This document shows, in pieces, positions 17,081 to 25,840 of a stretch of 64,000 nucleotides of DNA; the stretch's first letter is position 1; each line of letters starts with the position of its first letter. The DNA is from JACMLD01 sp044227095 (GTDB lineage: Bacteria; Bacteroidota; Bacteroidia; Chitinophagales; Chitinophagaceae): NCBI GenBank assembly GCA_044227095.1, contig JBGAFV010000001.1, forward strand, positions 930,001-994,000, in the 5' to 3' direction. The notes beneath the pieces are model-generated. The model was not told the origin of the DNA. It searched no databases and was given only the letters and a program-made list of their open reading frames with translations. The translations under genes were made by a program, and so were the position numbers.

Positions 17081-17998
17081 ATGAAATTTATTTACAGTGG
17101 ATGCCTGCTTATTGGCCTGTTTGTAATGCCGTATCTTAACGCACAGTCTTACTTTTCTACCGGTAATAATCCTGAGCCGGAATTATTATGGGAAATTGGC
17201 GCATCTGCCGGCGCAATAAATTGCCTTACAGATATTGGTGGAAAAAATGGAACAGGCGGAAAATTTATTAAAGACATAAACTGGAACAAAACACGGTTTT
17301 GTGGAAGCTTATTTGCAAGTGCTACATGGCAATCAATTATCGCCGCCCGGTTAGAAGCCGCTTTTGCTGAAGTAACGGGCAGTGATGCTGAATTAAAAAA
17401 TGCTACCGATCTGGCCAGGAACCGTTACCTGAGAAACCTTCAATTTAAAACAACTGTTATTGAACTTTCCTTTATTAGCGAACTGCATGTGCTACAAATG
17501 TTTTATAAAGAAAGAAGTCCCTTTTTATTGTCGCCATATCTTGCCGCAGGTTTTGGCGCATTTAATTATACGCCACGAGCTTTTATAAATAATGTTTGGG
17601 TAGACCTTCGTCCGCTCCATACAGAAGGCGAAGGTTTTAAAGAATATCCCGATAGAAGAGAATACAAAACTTTTAGCTGGTGCCTTCCTGTTGGCGCAGG
17701 TATTAAATACGATATGGCTGGTTTAATCAATTTCCGATTAGAATTTCTTTATCGTTTTACCGGCACCGATTACCTTGATGATGTAAGCACCAGGTATGCC
17801 GATCCGTCTCTTTTCAGCAAATACTTATCACCAACAGCTGCTGCGCTTTCTTTACAGCTATCAGACAGAAGTAATGAACTAATGACGGGTATGAAGAACA
17901 AGGAAAACGAAATTCGGGGAAACCCGGCCAACAGGGATGCATATTTTTCATGCATGCTTAAAATAAGCCTCGCATTAGGAAGAAGCAACCGCAAATAA
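17081..17998 (+). CDS. DUF6089-like outer-membrane beta-barrel protein
   Basis: This 305-residue exported protein has a signal peptide (MKFIYSGCLLIGLFVMPYLNAQ) cleaved after N-A-Q. The mature part starts with E-L-L-W-E-I-G-A-S-A-G-A-I-N-C-L-T-D-I-G-G, which resembles the opening strands of the DUF6089 family of Bacteroidota. Alternating hydrophobic strands follow (LLSPYLAAGFGAFNY, FSWCLPVGAGIKYDM, INFRLEFLYRFTGTDYLDDV). Such proteins are predicted eight-stranded barrels of unknown function in the outer membrane. It has no obvious operon partner; the arginase-fold gene begins 62 bases later. Confidence 0.7.
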   Translation: MKFIYSGCLLIGLFVMPYLNAQSYFSTGNNPEPELLWEIGASAGAINCLTDIGGKNGTGGKFIKDINWNKTRFCGSLFASATWQSIIAARLEAAFAEVTGSDAELKNATDLARNRYLRNLQFKTTVIELSFISELHVLQMFYKERSPFLLSPYLAAGFGAFNYTPRAFINNVWVDLRPLHTEGEGFKEYPDRREYKTFSWCLPVGAGIKYDMAGLINFRLEFLYRFTGTDYLDDVSTRYADPSLFSKYLSPTAAALSLQLSDRSNELMTGMKNKENEIRGNPANRDAYFSCMLKISLALGRSNRK

Positions 17999-18060
17999 GT
18001 TGAGCACTGATCGTTGTGTTGTTACAAATACGGTTAATTTTGGTGCCTAACCTTTGGCGC

Positions 18061-19203
18061 ATGAGTGATTATTTTAACCTTACTGATTTTTTGTCTCCTG
18101 TTAGTCTTGCCCAGTTATCTGACGATCAATTATATCACGATGGACAGATTGGCAAAACAATCGTTGTGTACGAAAATGAGTTCCCGGATATTTTTGATGC
18201 TGATATTGTTATTGTTGGTTGCAACGAACAAAGGGGTAACGGGAAAACAAATAGTAGCGATAGCATATCTGCTGCCGATGCGGTGAGACGTCAATTTTAT
18301 CAGCTCTATTACTGGCATAGCGATTTAAAACTTGCAGACATCGGCAATATAAAAACCGGTGCTTCTTTGCAGGATAGTTATGCTGCAGTGAAAACTGTGC
18401 TGAATGAATTGCTAAACGAAAAAAAGACAGTCATTTTTATAGGCGGATCTCATGATCTTACTTTAGCACAATATCAATCTTTCAGTGCTAAAAAACAGGT
18501 TATAGAAGTAAGTTGTGTGGATGCACTGATTGATCTAAACATCAGCTCTTCTTTGCGCAGCGATAATTTTTTAATGGAGCTTTTAACCAGCGAACCAAAT
18601 TATATACGGCATTATAACCACATTGGCTTTCAAAGTTTTTATGTTCATCCTAATATGTTGGAAACGATGGACAAATTGCGCTTTGATTGTTTCCGTGTTG
18701 GTAATGTAAAAGAAAGCATGGATGAAATGGAACCGGTTATCCGCAATTGCCAGATGCTGAGTTTTGATATCTCAGCTATCGCCCATGCTTATGCGCCGGC
18801 CAATACTGTTTCTCCCAATGGGTTTAATGGCGAAGAAAGTTGTTTGCTGATGCGCTATGCAGGTATGAGCCCCAATACTACCAGCATTGGTATTTACGGT
18901 TACGATCCTGCAAAGGACAAAGAAGATTTAACTGCAAAACAAATCAGCCATATGCTTTGGTATTTGCTTGATGGCCGCAGCCGTGGCCGCCGGGAAGCAA
19001 AGCTTGAAGAAAAAGAATCTTTTAATGAATATCATATGGCATTTGCAGAAGTGCAGACCGTATTTCTGCAAAGCAAAAAAACAGGCCGCTGGTGGATGCA
19101 GTTGCCAGATAATAAATTTATAGCCTGTTCATATAAAGATTACCTGCTGGCCAGTAGTAACGAAATACCCGAAAGATGGCTAAGGGCGCAGGAAAGAAGT
19201 TAG
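18061..19203 (+). CDS. Arginase/formimidoylglutamase-fold protein with incomplete metal ligands
   Basis: This ~380-residue ureohydrolase-fold protein starts best at the ATG at 18061 (MSDYFNLTDF). Family features: I-V-G-C-N-E-Q-R-G-N near residue 55, F-I-G-G-S-H-D-L-T where the first metal-binding histidine is kept, V-S-C-V-D-A-L-I-D in place of the usual D-A-H-x-D, and S-F-D-I-S-A in place of S-x-D-x-D. Two manganese ligands, the His of DAHxD and the second Asp of DxD, therefore seem to be missing. A normal hydrolase reaction is doubtful. No hut or arginine-catabolic gene is adjacent. Confidence 0.78.
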   Translation: MSDYFNLTDFLSPVSLAQLSDDQLYHDGQIGKTIVVYENEFPDIFDADIVIVGCNEQRGNGKTNSSDSISAADAVRRQFYQLYYWHSDLKLADIGNIKTGASLQDSYAAVKTVLNELLNEKKTVIFIGGSHDLTLAQYQSFSAKKQVIEVSCVDALIDLNISSSLRSDNFLMELLTSEPNYIRHYNHIGFQSFYVHPNMLETMDKLRFDCFRVGNVKESMDEMEPVIRNCQMLSFDISAIAHAYAPANTVSPNGFNGEESCLLMRYAGMSPNTTSIGIYGYDPAKDKEDLTAKQISHMLWYLLDGRSRGRREAKLEEKESFNEYHMAFAEVQTVFLQSKKTGRWWMQLPDNKFIACSYKDYLLASSNEIPERWLRAQERS

Positions 19204-19239
19204 ATAACATACCCTTATAAGCAACAGTTTCTATACTTA

Positions 19240-20631
19240 ATGTTCAATAATCAATCGCCAATGCTCAATGTTCGGATTGTAAAGCAAATTCACCGCTATA
19301 GATTATTAACACTGTTTATTTTTATTCTTACTTGTTCTTCCTGTTCATTACAAAAGAAAATAGATGCGTCGGCCAAAGAAAATTTATTAGAATCTCGGGA
19401 GCTTTCGTCTGCACATATTGGTATCTGCATTTTTGAACCTGCCACCAATAAATTCTGGTATAATTATCAAAGTGATAAATTTTTTACACCCGCCTCCAAT
19501 ACAAAAATCTTCAGTTGCTATGCCGGTATGAAATATTTGGGCGATAGCTTACCCGGCCTTCTTTATGCAACATCTGGTAACGATTTGTTTATTCAGCCAA
19601 CAGGCGATCCTACGTTTTTGCACCGCGATTATAGCAATCAGCCCGTTGTATCTCTTTTACAGCATGCACAAAAAAATATTTATATCATAAACAACAACTG
19701 GCAAGAAAACGCCTGGGGCGTTGGTTGGTCGTGGGATGATTATAATTCAGATGATATGGAAGACCGCAGCCCGCTTCCTGTATATGGCAACACTATAAAA
19801 TTTGTTCAAACAGTTATCAACGAAACAAATGAAGCATTGGGCGAAAAACCACAAATCACCGTATACACAGAACCGGAAATTAACTGGAAATTAAATTTTA
19901 GCTCCGATACAAGTAGCAGCAGCTTTAAAGTAGACAGATTGCTTAATGAAAATATTTTTACCATTACGGAAGGAAAAGAAAAAAACAAATCGATCAATTT
20001 TCCTTTTGTTACTAATGGAATTGCTTCTGCGCTGGAGTTATTAAAAGATACTATTGGCAAAGAAATAAAACCTGTTGAAAAACTTCCATCCGGAAACATG
20101 CATTTTCGAACCATAAAATCGCAGCCATCAGATTCTGTTTTTAAACCCATGATGCACCGGAGCGATAATTTTTTTGCTGAACAAACCTTGTTGATGGTAA
20201 GCAATCAATTACTGGGAACAATGAATGATGAACGCATAATAGATACCTTGCTAAAAACAGATTTTAAAGATCTTCCGCAAAAACCCAGTTGGGCCGATGG
20301 CAGTGGGCTAAGCCGCTTTAATTTATTTACGCCGCAAGATTTTGTTTGGGTGCTTAATAAAATGAAACAGGATTTTTCGTGGAAACGCATCAGCTCCATA
20401 TTTCCAACAGGCAACAAAGGAACCCTCACCAATTATTATACAAAAGACAGTAGTTTTATTTATGCCAAAACAGGTACGCTTACAGGAGTTGTTGCATTAA
20501 GCGGCTATCTCATCACCAAAAAAAATAAAACGCTTGTTTTTTCAGTTCTTGTAAACAATCATCAAACAACGGGAAGAAGCGTAAGAAGATCGATTGAAAA
20601 ATTTATTGAGTCCATCAGACAGAAGAATTAA
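19240..20631 (+). CDS. D-alanyl-D-alanine carboxypeptidase/endopeptidase, PBP4 type (S13)
   Basis: This protein of up to 463 residues has a lipoprotein-like N-terminus (hydrophobic stretch then L-T-C-S-S-C, probable lipid Cys near 35). The three penicillin-binding motifs are all present: S-N-T-K (Ser86, SxxK), S-D-N (SxN) and K-T-G in Y-A-K-T-G-T-L-T-G. PBP4 enzymes trim or open peptide cross-links of peptidoglycan in the periplasm. The start may instead be the ATG at 19261, which keeps the lipobox. It ends ahead of a hairpin terminator at 20806. Confidence 0.9.
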   Translation: MFNNQSPMLNVRIVKQIHRYRLLTLFIFILTCSSCSLQKKIDASAKENLLESRELSSAHIGICIFEPATNKFWYNYQSDKFFTPASNTKIFSCYAGMKYLGDSLPGLLYATSGNDLFIQPTGDPTFLHRDYSNQPVVSLLQHAQKNIYIINNNWQENAWGVGWSWDDYNSDDMEDRSPLPVYGNTIKFVQTVINETNEALGEKPQITVYTEPEINWKLNFSSDTSSSSFKVDRLLNENIFTITEGKEKNKSINFPFVTNGIASALELLKDTIGKEIKPVEKLPSGNMHFRTIKSQPSDSVFKPMMHRSDNFFAEQTLLMVSNQLLGTMNDERIIDTLLKTDFKDLPQKPSWADGSGLSRFNLFTPQDFVWVLNKMKQDFSWKRISSIFPTGNKGTLTNYYTKDSSFIYAKTGTLTGVVALSGYLITKKNKTLVFSVLVNNHQTTGRSVRRSIEKFIESIRQKN

Positions 20632-20776
20632 TATTCAACCGCTAGGCTGAATTAAGTATAACCTGTAATTATTGCATTTATCTTTTAAAAAAACCAACCT
20701 TTCTTTTTTATATATCGTATTTTTTTGCTGCAAAGACCCGTTTTTCTGTTCCCTGTAAACAGGTACTTGTTATAAT

Positions 20777-20944
20777 TTTCGTGGGCTCCGGCCAGTTTTT
20801 CATTTCCCCCGAACGGCATTCGGGGGATCTTTTTTTTATTACCAACCCTTGCTGCAATACTTGCGTAAAAGCAAAACAAACCAATTATTATGTAACAACA
20901 ATACATTCCCCAGAAAATTTACGGTCAATCGGAGCTCCACGAAA
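20777..20944 (+). other. Hairpin element copy 1, with long-range pairing arms
   Basis: The element reads TTTCGTGGGCTCCGGCC, a T-rich spacer, a CCCCC/GGGGG terminator hairpin, and then about 100 bases to the complementary arm CGGAGCTCCACGAAA. A very similar element begins at 23081 after the PKD gene. The tetraloop differs (UCCG here, UUCG there) but keeps the UNCG rule, and the G/C stem gains a T-G pair in copy 2. That is compensatory change between copies, so an RNA structure is more likely than a chance repeat. Function unknown. Confidence 0.5.
20806..20837 (+). terminator. Intrinsic terminator ahead of the PKD gene
   Basis: CCCCCGAA (20806-20813) pairs with TTCGGGGG (20819-20826) around the loop CGGCA, followed by ATC and eight T residues. 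It is a strong rho-independent terminator. It may end PBP4-gene transcription or act as an attenuator in the leader of the PKD gene, 129 bases before its ATG. Confidence 0.8.
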
Positions 20945-20965
20945 TAATCCCAAAACTTAAACATT

Positions 20966-23068
20966 ATGTTACGATTGAACCGACTCGCATTTTTGTTGCT
21001 GGCATCTTGCTGCTATACATTTAGTATAGCCCAATCCTCAAGTTGTTCTGCTGATTTTAATTATTCAGTTGCACCCAACTCCAGCCTCGTTTATTTTTTT
21101 GCCAAAGATTCTTTGGGAACCAATCATCGCTGGTTGTTCGGCGATGGTGCATCAATAACAGTTGCTGCCAATGGAATGGCAACGCATGAGTATGAAAAAC
21201 CTGGGAAATATGAAGTAAAACACTTTATGGAAAAGCCTGGCACAAACTGCCACGATTCTATAGTTAAAATAATTACAGTTGAATGGGTTGAACAATGCAA
21301 TGCATTATTCAGCTATCAAAAAAACTACGGAACACTTTCTTACCAGTTTTATAATAACGCTTCAGCTACCAGTCAAATTAAAAAAACATTTTGGGATTTT
21401 GGTGATGGAACTACTTCAGATGTATCGTCGCCGCTGCATACATTTTCTAAACCCGGCAAATACAATGTTTGCCTGCAAATTGAAACAAGCGCTGGTTGCA
21501 GCAGCAAATATTGCGATGAGTTAGAAGTCATTGACAGCATCGGCAATTGCGTACTTGCTCCTAAATTTCAATACAGAAAAGATGGTGCTAATTGTACAAT
21601 CATTTACTTCACTAATGCATCAACCCCTGCTGGTAATGATGCCCACTTTACATGGAACTTTGGCGATGGAACTTCTTCTCATGATTTGAGCCCAAGGCAC
21701 GAATACGCCAAACCAGGTAAATATTATGTTTGCCTTGTAGAAGAAGTTGGTGCCAATTGCAGGAAAGAATATTGTGATAGTGTAATTGCTATTTGTGATA
21801 CTGTGTGTAACACAACTGCACGGTTTGAATGGAAAAGAGATTCTGCCGACTGTAAAAAAATCAGGTTCATTAATTATTCTGCCCCCGTAACTGCCAATAT
21901 GCATTTTGCCTGGAAATTTGGTGATGGCGACGGATCTAATGATGCTAACCCCGTTCATACTTATAGTAAAGAAGGAAGATATGCTGTTTGTCTTGTAGTA
22001 ACCACAGCAAATAATTGTACAAATTATTATTGCGATTCTGTAACTGTAGTTTGTACCACACAGTGCAATGTAAAACCATCTTTTAGCTGGAAGGCAAGCG
22101 ATAGTAATCCTGCTAAAGTTTATTTTACAAATCTTACCGCTGATTCTGTGCAGGGAACACATTATACCTGGAGTTTTGGCGACAAAAGTTTTTCTCACGA
22201 TGTAAATGCATCTCATCTTTATGCACAGCCGGGAAAATATAATGTTTGTCTTGTTGCAGAAAGTACAGGTTGCCGCAAAGAAACCTGTCAGCAAATTGAA
22301 ATAAAAACATGCAATGTTATTGCTCGTTTTGAAAAGCAACATAACACAGCAAAATGGAATACGGTTTATTTTGACAATGTTTCGCAACCGGTAAATACAA
22401 TATGGCAAACCTATTGGTCTTATGGTGATGGATCAACATCACGTGACTATAACAGCTTCCACGAATACGATAAGCCTGGCGTTTACAATGTTTGCCTTAA
22501 AGTAATCAGCCTTAATGGATGTGTGAGCGAATATTGCGATACAGTAAGGATCATAAAAGCCGATACTTGCGCAGTAAATGCAAACTTTAGTCATTACGCT
22601 TCGCCAAACAGTATAGCCAGTACAAAATTTGAAGCCTTATACCAAAGCAGTTCCGCAGTTTATGCCTGGGGTTTTGGCGATAGTACCGGTGCAACAGGAA
22701 GAATTGTTTATCATGCTTATTCAAAACCAGGCAAATACAACGTTTGCCTTACTGTAAAGGATGGCCAGTGCATTACTACCCGTTGCGAAACAATAACCAT
22801 TGAGCAAACACCCAACGGGGGTAGAATAGCGGTTTTTCCAAACCCTGCAGTTAGTTCAGTTTCCATAGAGGTAAAACTGGATGTACCCGGCCAGTTGTCT
22901 ATCAGTTTTGTAGATGGCAGCGGGGCTGCAAGATCATCGTTCAAAAGAAATGGTGTTTCTGGCACCAACCGCTATACGCTACCAGTTCAGCAACTAAGCA
23001 ACGGATTGTACATGGTTGAAATTAAAAGCAGTACAGGGGTTTGGTATACCCGTTTTGTAAAAGGGTAA
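20966..23068 (+). CDS. Secreted protein with seven PKD repeats and a T9SS sorting domain
   Basis: This 700-residue protein has a signal peptide ending F-S-I-A-Q. Seven PKD-type units of ~80 residues follow. Each has W-x-F/Y-G-D near the middle, then H-x-Y/F-x-K/Q-P-G-K-Y-x-V-C-L, and most end in a second Cys (x-Y-C-D/E). Two or more Cys per unit suggest a disulphide in each. The last ~80 residues (I-A-V-F-P-N-P-A, then N-G-L-Y-M-V-E-I and a basic end) form a type A C-terminal sorting domain, so the protein is exported and anchored by the type IX system. Probable role: adhesion or matrix; no enzyme domain is seen. Confidence 0.88.
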   Translation: MLRLNRLAFLLLASCCYTFSIAQSSSCSADFNYSVAPNSSLVYFFAKDSLGTNHRWLFGDGASITVAANGMATHEYEKPGKYEVKHFMEKPGTNCHDSIVKIITVEWVEQCNALFSYQKNYGTLSYQFYNNASATSQIKKTFWDFGDGTTSDVSSPLHTFSKPGKYNVCLQIETSAGCSSKYCDELEVIDSIGNCVLAPKFQYRKDGANCTIIYFTNASTPAGNDAHFTWNFGDGTSSHDLSPRHEYAKPGKYYVCLVEEVGANCRKEYCDSVIAICDTVCNTTARFEWKRDSADCKKIRFINYSAPVTANMHFAWKFGDGDGSNDANPVHTYSKEGRYAVCLVVTTANNCTNYYCDSVTVVCTTQCNVKPSFSWKASDSNPAKVYFTNLTADSVQGTHYTWSFGDKSFSHDVNASHLYAQPGKYNVCLVAESTGCRKETCQQIEIKTCNVIARFEKQHNTAKWNTVYFDNVSQPVNTIWQTYWSYGDGSTSRDYNSFHEYDKPGVYNVCLKVISLNGCVSEYCDTVRIIKADTCAVNANFSHYASPNSIASTKFEALYQSSSAVYAWGFGDSTGATGRIVYHAYSKPGKYNVCLTVKDGQCITTRCETITIEQTPNGGRIAVFPNPAVSSVSIEVKLDVPGQLSISFVDGSGAARSSFKRNGVSGTNRYTLPVQQLSNGLYMVEIKSSTGVWYTRFVKG

Positions 23069-23404
23069 TGCAATTATTTTTTCGTGGGCTTCGGCCGTTT
23101 TCTTTCCCCCTGAATTCTTTCGGGGGGATTTTTTTCTGGTTTTCCAACCATTAATAACTCAATAACGTATCCTAATGAGCTGGTTTTTCTAATGAAAAGC
23201 CTGTAAAACAAGCAGATAGCAAAGTGATAAGAATTTCAGCAGCCTTTAACCGGGTAAACACTGCATAAGAGGGCTTGAGGCAGCGTTTATAAGGATGTAA
23301 CTTTAACAGAATGACATGCCTGAAAATGGCAATAAGCAAAATGGTATGGCGTTCAAAAAAGTCATCATTATTTATTTACCCGGCCGGAATAAAACCACGA
23401 ACTA
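23069..23404. other. Intergenic region with hairpin element copy 2
   Basis: These 336 bases contain the second hairpin element (from 23081), its terminator and about 260 bases without a recognisable gene. Near the 3' end CGGCCG (23381-23386) and CCACGAA (23395-23401) can pair with 23092-23097 and 23081-23087. The last arm abuts the TTG start of the ECF sigma gene. Confidence 0.5.
23081..23135 (+). terminator. Hairpin element copy 2 with intrinsic terminator
   Basis: TTCGTGGGCTTCGGCC, with a C-UUCG-G mini-hairpin at 23087-23096, is followed by the terminator stem CCCCCTGAA (23106-23114) and TTCGGGGGG (23119-23127) with loop TTCT, then ATTTTTTT. It is 12 bases after the PKD stop and should end that transcript. 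It matches copy 1 in order, spacing and structure. Confidence 0.75.
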
Positions 23405-23956
23405 TTGTCAGCAGAATGGATAGATAGCAAAGTGCTTGAAGGTTGCATAAAAAACGACCGCAAGGCCCAGGAGTTGTTTTACAAACAATTTTATGGACCC
23501 ATGATAAGCATTTGCATGCGGTATACAAGAAATGAAGAAGATGCGCTTGAGGTTTTACACAATGGTTTTTTAAAAGTGTTTAAACACCTTGAAACATACG
23601 ACGCAGCAAAAGCATCATTGTATACCTGGATAAAAACGATTATGGTAAACAGTGCTATTGATTTTATCCGCTCGAGGCAAAAGTTTAAAAACCAGGTAGA
23701 ATTAAAAGATACACACGACACAGGAAGTACAGACAATGAGGCGATACAAAGAATGAGTTCAGCAGAAGTGCTTCAACTGGTTCAAAAATTACCGATGGCA
23801 ACCCAAACCGTTTTTAATTTATACGTGATAGAAGGTTTTAACCATAGGGAAATAGGAAATATGCTGGGTATAAGCGATGGAACAAGCAAATGGCACCTTA
23901 GCGAAGCACGCAGACAATTAAAACAATTATTACTAACCATGTACGCAGTAAAATGA
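23405..23956 (+). CDS. ECF RNA polymerase sigma factor
   Basis: This 183-residue sigma-70-family factor has only regions 2 and 4. Region 2 runs from Q-E-L-F-Y-K-Q-F-Y-G through R-N-E-E-D-A-L-E-V-L-H-N-G-F-L-K-V-F to I-D-F-I-R-S-R. Region 4 carries V-I-E-G-F-N-H-R-E-I-G-N-M-L-G-I-S-D-G-T-S-K-W-H-L as its helix-turn-helix. The start is a TTG; the nearby ATG at 23416 is out of frame. The last four bases overlap the next gene (ATGA at 23953), so the partner protein is made in step with it and is the likely regulator. Confidence 0.92.
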   Translation: MSAEWIDSKVLEGCIKNDRKAQELFYKQFYGPMISICMRYTRNEEDALEVLHNGFLKVFKHLETYDAAKASLYTWIKTIMVNSAIDFIRSRQKFKNQVELKDTHDTGSTDNEAIQRMSSAEVLQLVQKLPMATQTVFNLYVIEGFNHREIGNMLGISDGTSKWHLSEARRQLKQLLLTMYAVK

Positions 23957-25752
23957 ACCTGAGACAACCTTATGAGCAATTAATTGCCGATAAGCTTCGG
24001 CAGCTTAAAGCACCGGATGCAGACGCATCCTGGCAGCAAATGAAGCGTTTGCTGGACGATAATGATGATGCAGGTGCTGGAGGCCGCAATCGCCCACCCG
24101 GTAACAGTGGATGGTGGCGCATTGGCATTTTAGCCATTGTGCTTTCAGCAAGCTTCTGGCTGTATATTGACAGTAAATCATCAACGCCACCTGCTTCTTT
24201 ATCCAAAACCAACGCAACTGTACCTTCAACCAACGATGGAACAGGCAACACAGTTAAACCAAATAAAAATCAAACAACAGCTATTGATAATAACATTACA
24301 CTAAAAGAAGAGCATACAAACAATACAGCTGAAAAAAATGAAACCAGTAGTGTTGCAGATAAATCAATCGCAACAGTAATTAAAAAAGAGGCTGATAAAA
24401 ACATTGCTGAAAATTCATCAGCTTCCAGCAATAAGAAGAATAATGATGGACTTGCCTCTGAAACTTCAAACAAAACTGTAAACGATGTTGCTGTAAAAAA
24501 CAGCACATATAAAAAAGCTTATAGTAATATAGCTTATAGCAATAAAAAACAGGGCGCAAATGTTTCTGGCAATAATAACAATACTGCGCTGAACATAGCT
24601 GCAAATACCAGCAATGGTATTCCTTTACAGTCTTCAGCACAAAAAAATAAACCTGGTTACAAAAACGGCAAAAGAAGCGGACATAATACAATTGCCAATT
24701 ACGATGCTGATGATGCATCAAACAACAATATTAATAGCAGCCTAACAACTAATGCAGTTGCTCCTTTTAATGAACCAGCCACAGCAAAACAAAAAGAATG
24801 GTTGGAAAGGCTTACGGGTTTAAAAACACAACAACCAATTCCAACTTATAATACTTCACTTGCTGAAGCTAATAATGATATTTCCAAAACGCCGGATGAA
24901 AACAATATGCTTAACAGCGAAACAAAAAAAGCTGTAGCAAAAGCCCAGCGTGAAAATGAAATAGCATTGATGGACAAAAAAGACAAAAAATCTTTGCACC
25001 TTAACCTTAGCAATGTTTTTAAACCATTCAGCATGCGCATAGATGCAGACCCATGGTGGGCTGCTGGTCTTTCGTTAAGTACAAACATTCCCGTGCATGC
25101 GCAAAACAGGTTTAATTATAACATGAATGCAAAATCGGGTGCAAGCATGCTTAGTGATTATATCCCTTCGCCTTATCTTCAGTTTCATTTAAACAATTAC
25201 GTGTACCTGCAAACAGAATTAAATTTTGTTTCGCCGCAGCTTACCCCGCAGTTGCTTGCTTACAGGCAGAGCAGCGAGATTTCTGCACAACAGGGTATAA
25301 GCCAGGAAAAATCTATTTACATTCAGAAGATGTATTATTTTAACTGGCCTGTGAGTCTTCATTACAGCCCTATAAATAATCTTTTTCTTTCTGCAGGTAT
25401 ACAGTTTTCATCTTTTCAAAGCGGACTTGCATCAATACAGGAAAAACAATACGTTACATTATCCGGGCCAGACCATGCCAGCAGTGTTACAACAGATTTG
25501 CTGAAATTTAAAGATGATTCCATTGCTGCAAAGATTGCTCCTAACGAATGGCGCTGGCAGCTTGGCGCAGAATATTATATCAATCGTTTTTCTGTAGGTG
25601 TACGTTACAATCAATCATTTAAAAATGCGGTTAATACAACTGTATCGTCTTCATTGCCGCCAACAGTTTACCGCAATGAATCACTTTTGTTTTTTGTACG
25701 TTATAATATATTTGAAAGCAGGAATAAAAATACAGTCCCTAAAAATCAGTAG
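23953..25752 (+). CDS. Membrane-anchored, sigma-coupled protein with barrel-like C-terminus
   Basis: This 599-residue protein has three parts. Residues 1-50 are cytoplasmic and charged (L-R-Q-P-Y-E-Q-L-I-A-D-K-L-R-Q-L), as in small anti-sigma domains. Residues ~55-72 are one transmembrane helix. Residues ~75-355 form a low-complexity linker rich in Asn, Lys, Thr, Ser and Ala. The last ~240 residues show alternating beta-strands (W-W-A-A-G-L-S-L-S, L-F-L-S-A-G-I-Q-F-S-S-F, W-Q-L-G-A-E-Y-Y-I-N-R-F-S-V-G-V-R-Y) and end S-L-L-F-F-V-R-Y-N-I-F, as outer-membrane barrels do. It overlaps the sigma gene by four bases. Anti-sigma function is inferred. Confidence 0.65.
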   Translation: MNLRQPYEQLIADKLRQLKAPDADASWQQMKRLLDDNDDAGAGGRNRPPGNSGWWRIGILAIVLSASFWLYIDSKSSTPPASLSKTNATVPSTNDGTGNTVKPNKNQTTAIDNNITLKEEHTNNTAEKNETSSVADKSIATVIKKEADKNIAENSSASSNKKNNDGLASETSNKTVNDVAVKNSTYKKAYSNIAYSNKKQGANVSGNNNNTALNIAANTSNGIPLQSSAQKNKPGYKNGKRSGHNTIANYDADDASNNNINSSLTTNAVAPFNEPATAKQKEWLERLTGLKTQQPIPTYNTSLAEANNDISKTPDENNMLNSETKKAVAKAQRENEIALMDKKDKKSLHLNLSNVFKPFSMRIDADPWWAAGLSLSTNIPVHAQNRFNYNMNAKSGASMLSDYIPSPYLQFHLNNYVYLQTELNFVSPQLTPQLLAYRQSSEISAQQGISQEKSIYIQKMYYFNWPVSLHYSPINNLFLSAGIQFSSFQSGLASIQEKQYVTLSGPDHASSVTTDLLKFKDDSIAAKIAPNEWRWQLGAEYYINRFSVGVRYNQSFKNAVNTTVSSSLPPTVYRNESLLFFVRYNIFESRNKNTVPKNQ

Positions 25753-25775
25753 GTGGTCATCAGATGGATAATGAG

Positions 25776-25811
25776 AATTGCGGGTGGCGAAAAACTATCC
25801 GCAATTTTTTT
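25776..25811 (+). terminator. Intrinsic terminator after the sigma/partner operon
   Basis: AATTGCGG (25776-25783) pairs with CCGCAATT (25799-25806), and a run of seven T follows (25805-25811). It lies 23 bases after the stop of the partner gene, just before the convergent mutL gene. Confidence 0.75.
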
Positions 25812-25840
25812 ATACCCGCTCTAAAAGAATGGAGTACTTA

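Larger units (their letters stand above)
20632..20965. other. Intergenic region with hairpin element copy 1
   Basis: These 334 bases between the PBP4 gene and the PKD gene hold no coding sequence. They contain a C-UCCG-G mini-hairpin (20784-20793), the terminator at 20806-20837 and a long-range inverted repeat: 20777-20790 pairs with 20930-20944 over 8 plus 6 base pairs with one bulged T. The 3' arm ends 21 bases before the PKD start codon. Confidence 0.6.

Noticed and set aside
18061..19203. Annotation as active arginase or hutG.
   Set aside because: Two metal ligands appear to be missing and no matching pathway genes are near.
21620..22408. 262-codon minus-strand open frame inside the PKD gene.
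   Set aside because: It is antisense to the repetitive PKD units, and its regular Cys/Ile pattern is a by-product of those repeats.
21100..22800. Regularly spaced similar DNA in the PKD gene as a CRISPR-like array.
   Set aside because: The ~240-base periodicity encodes protein repeats; there are no short identical repeats with unique spacers and no cas genes.
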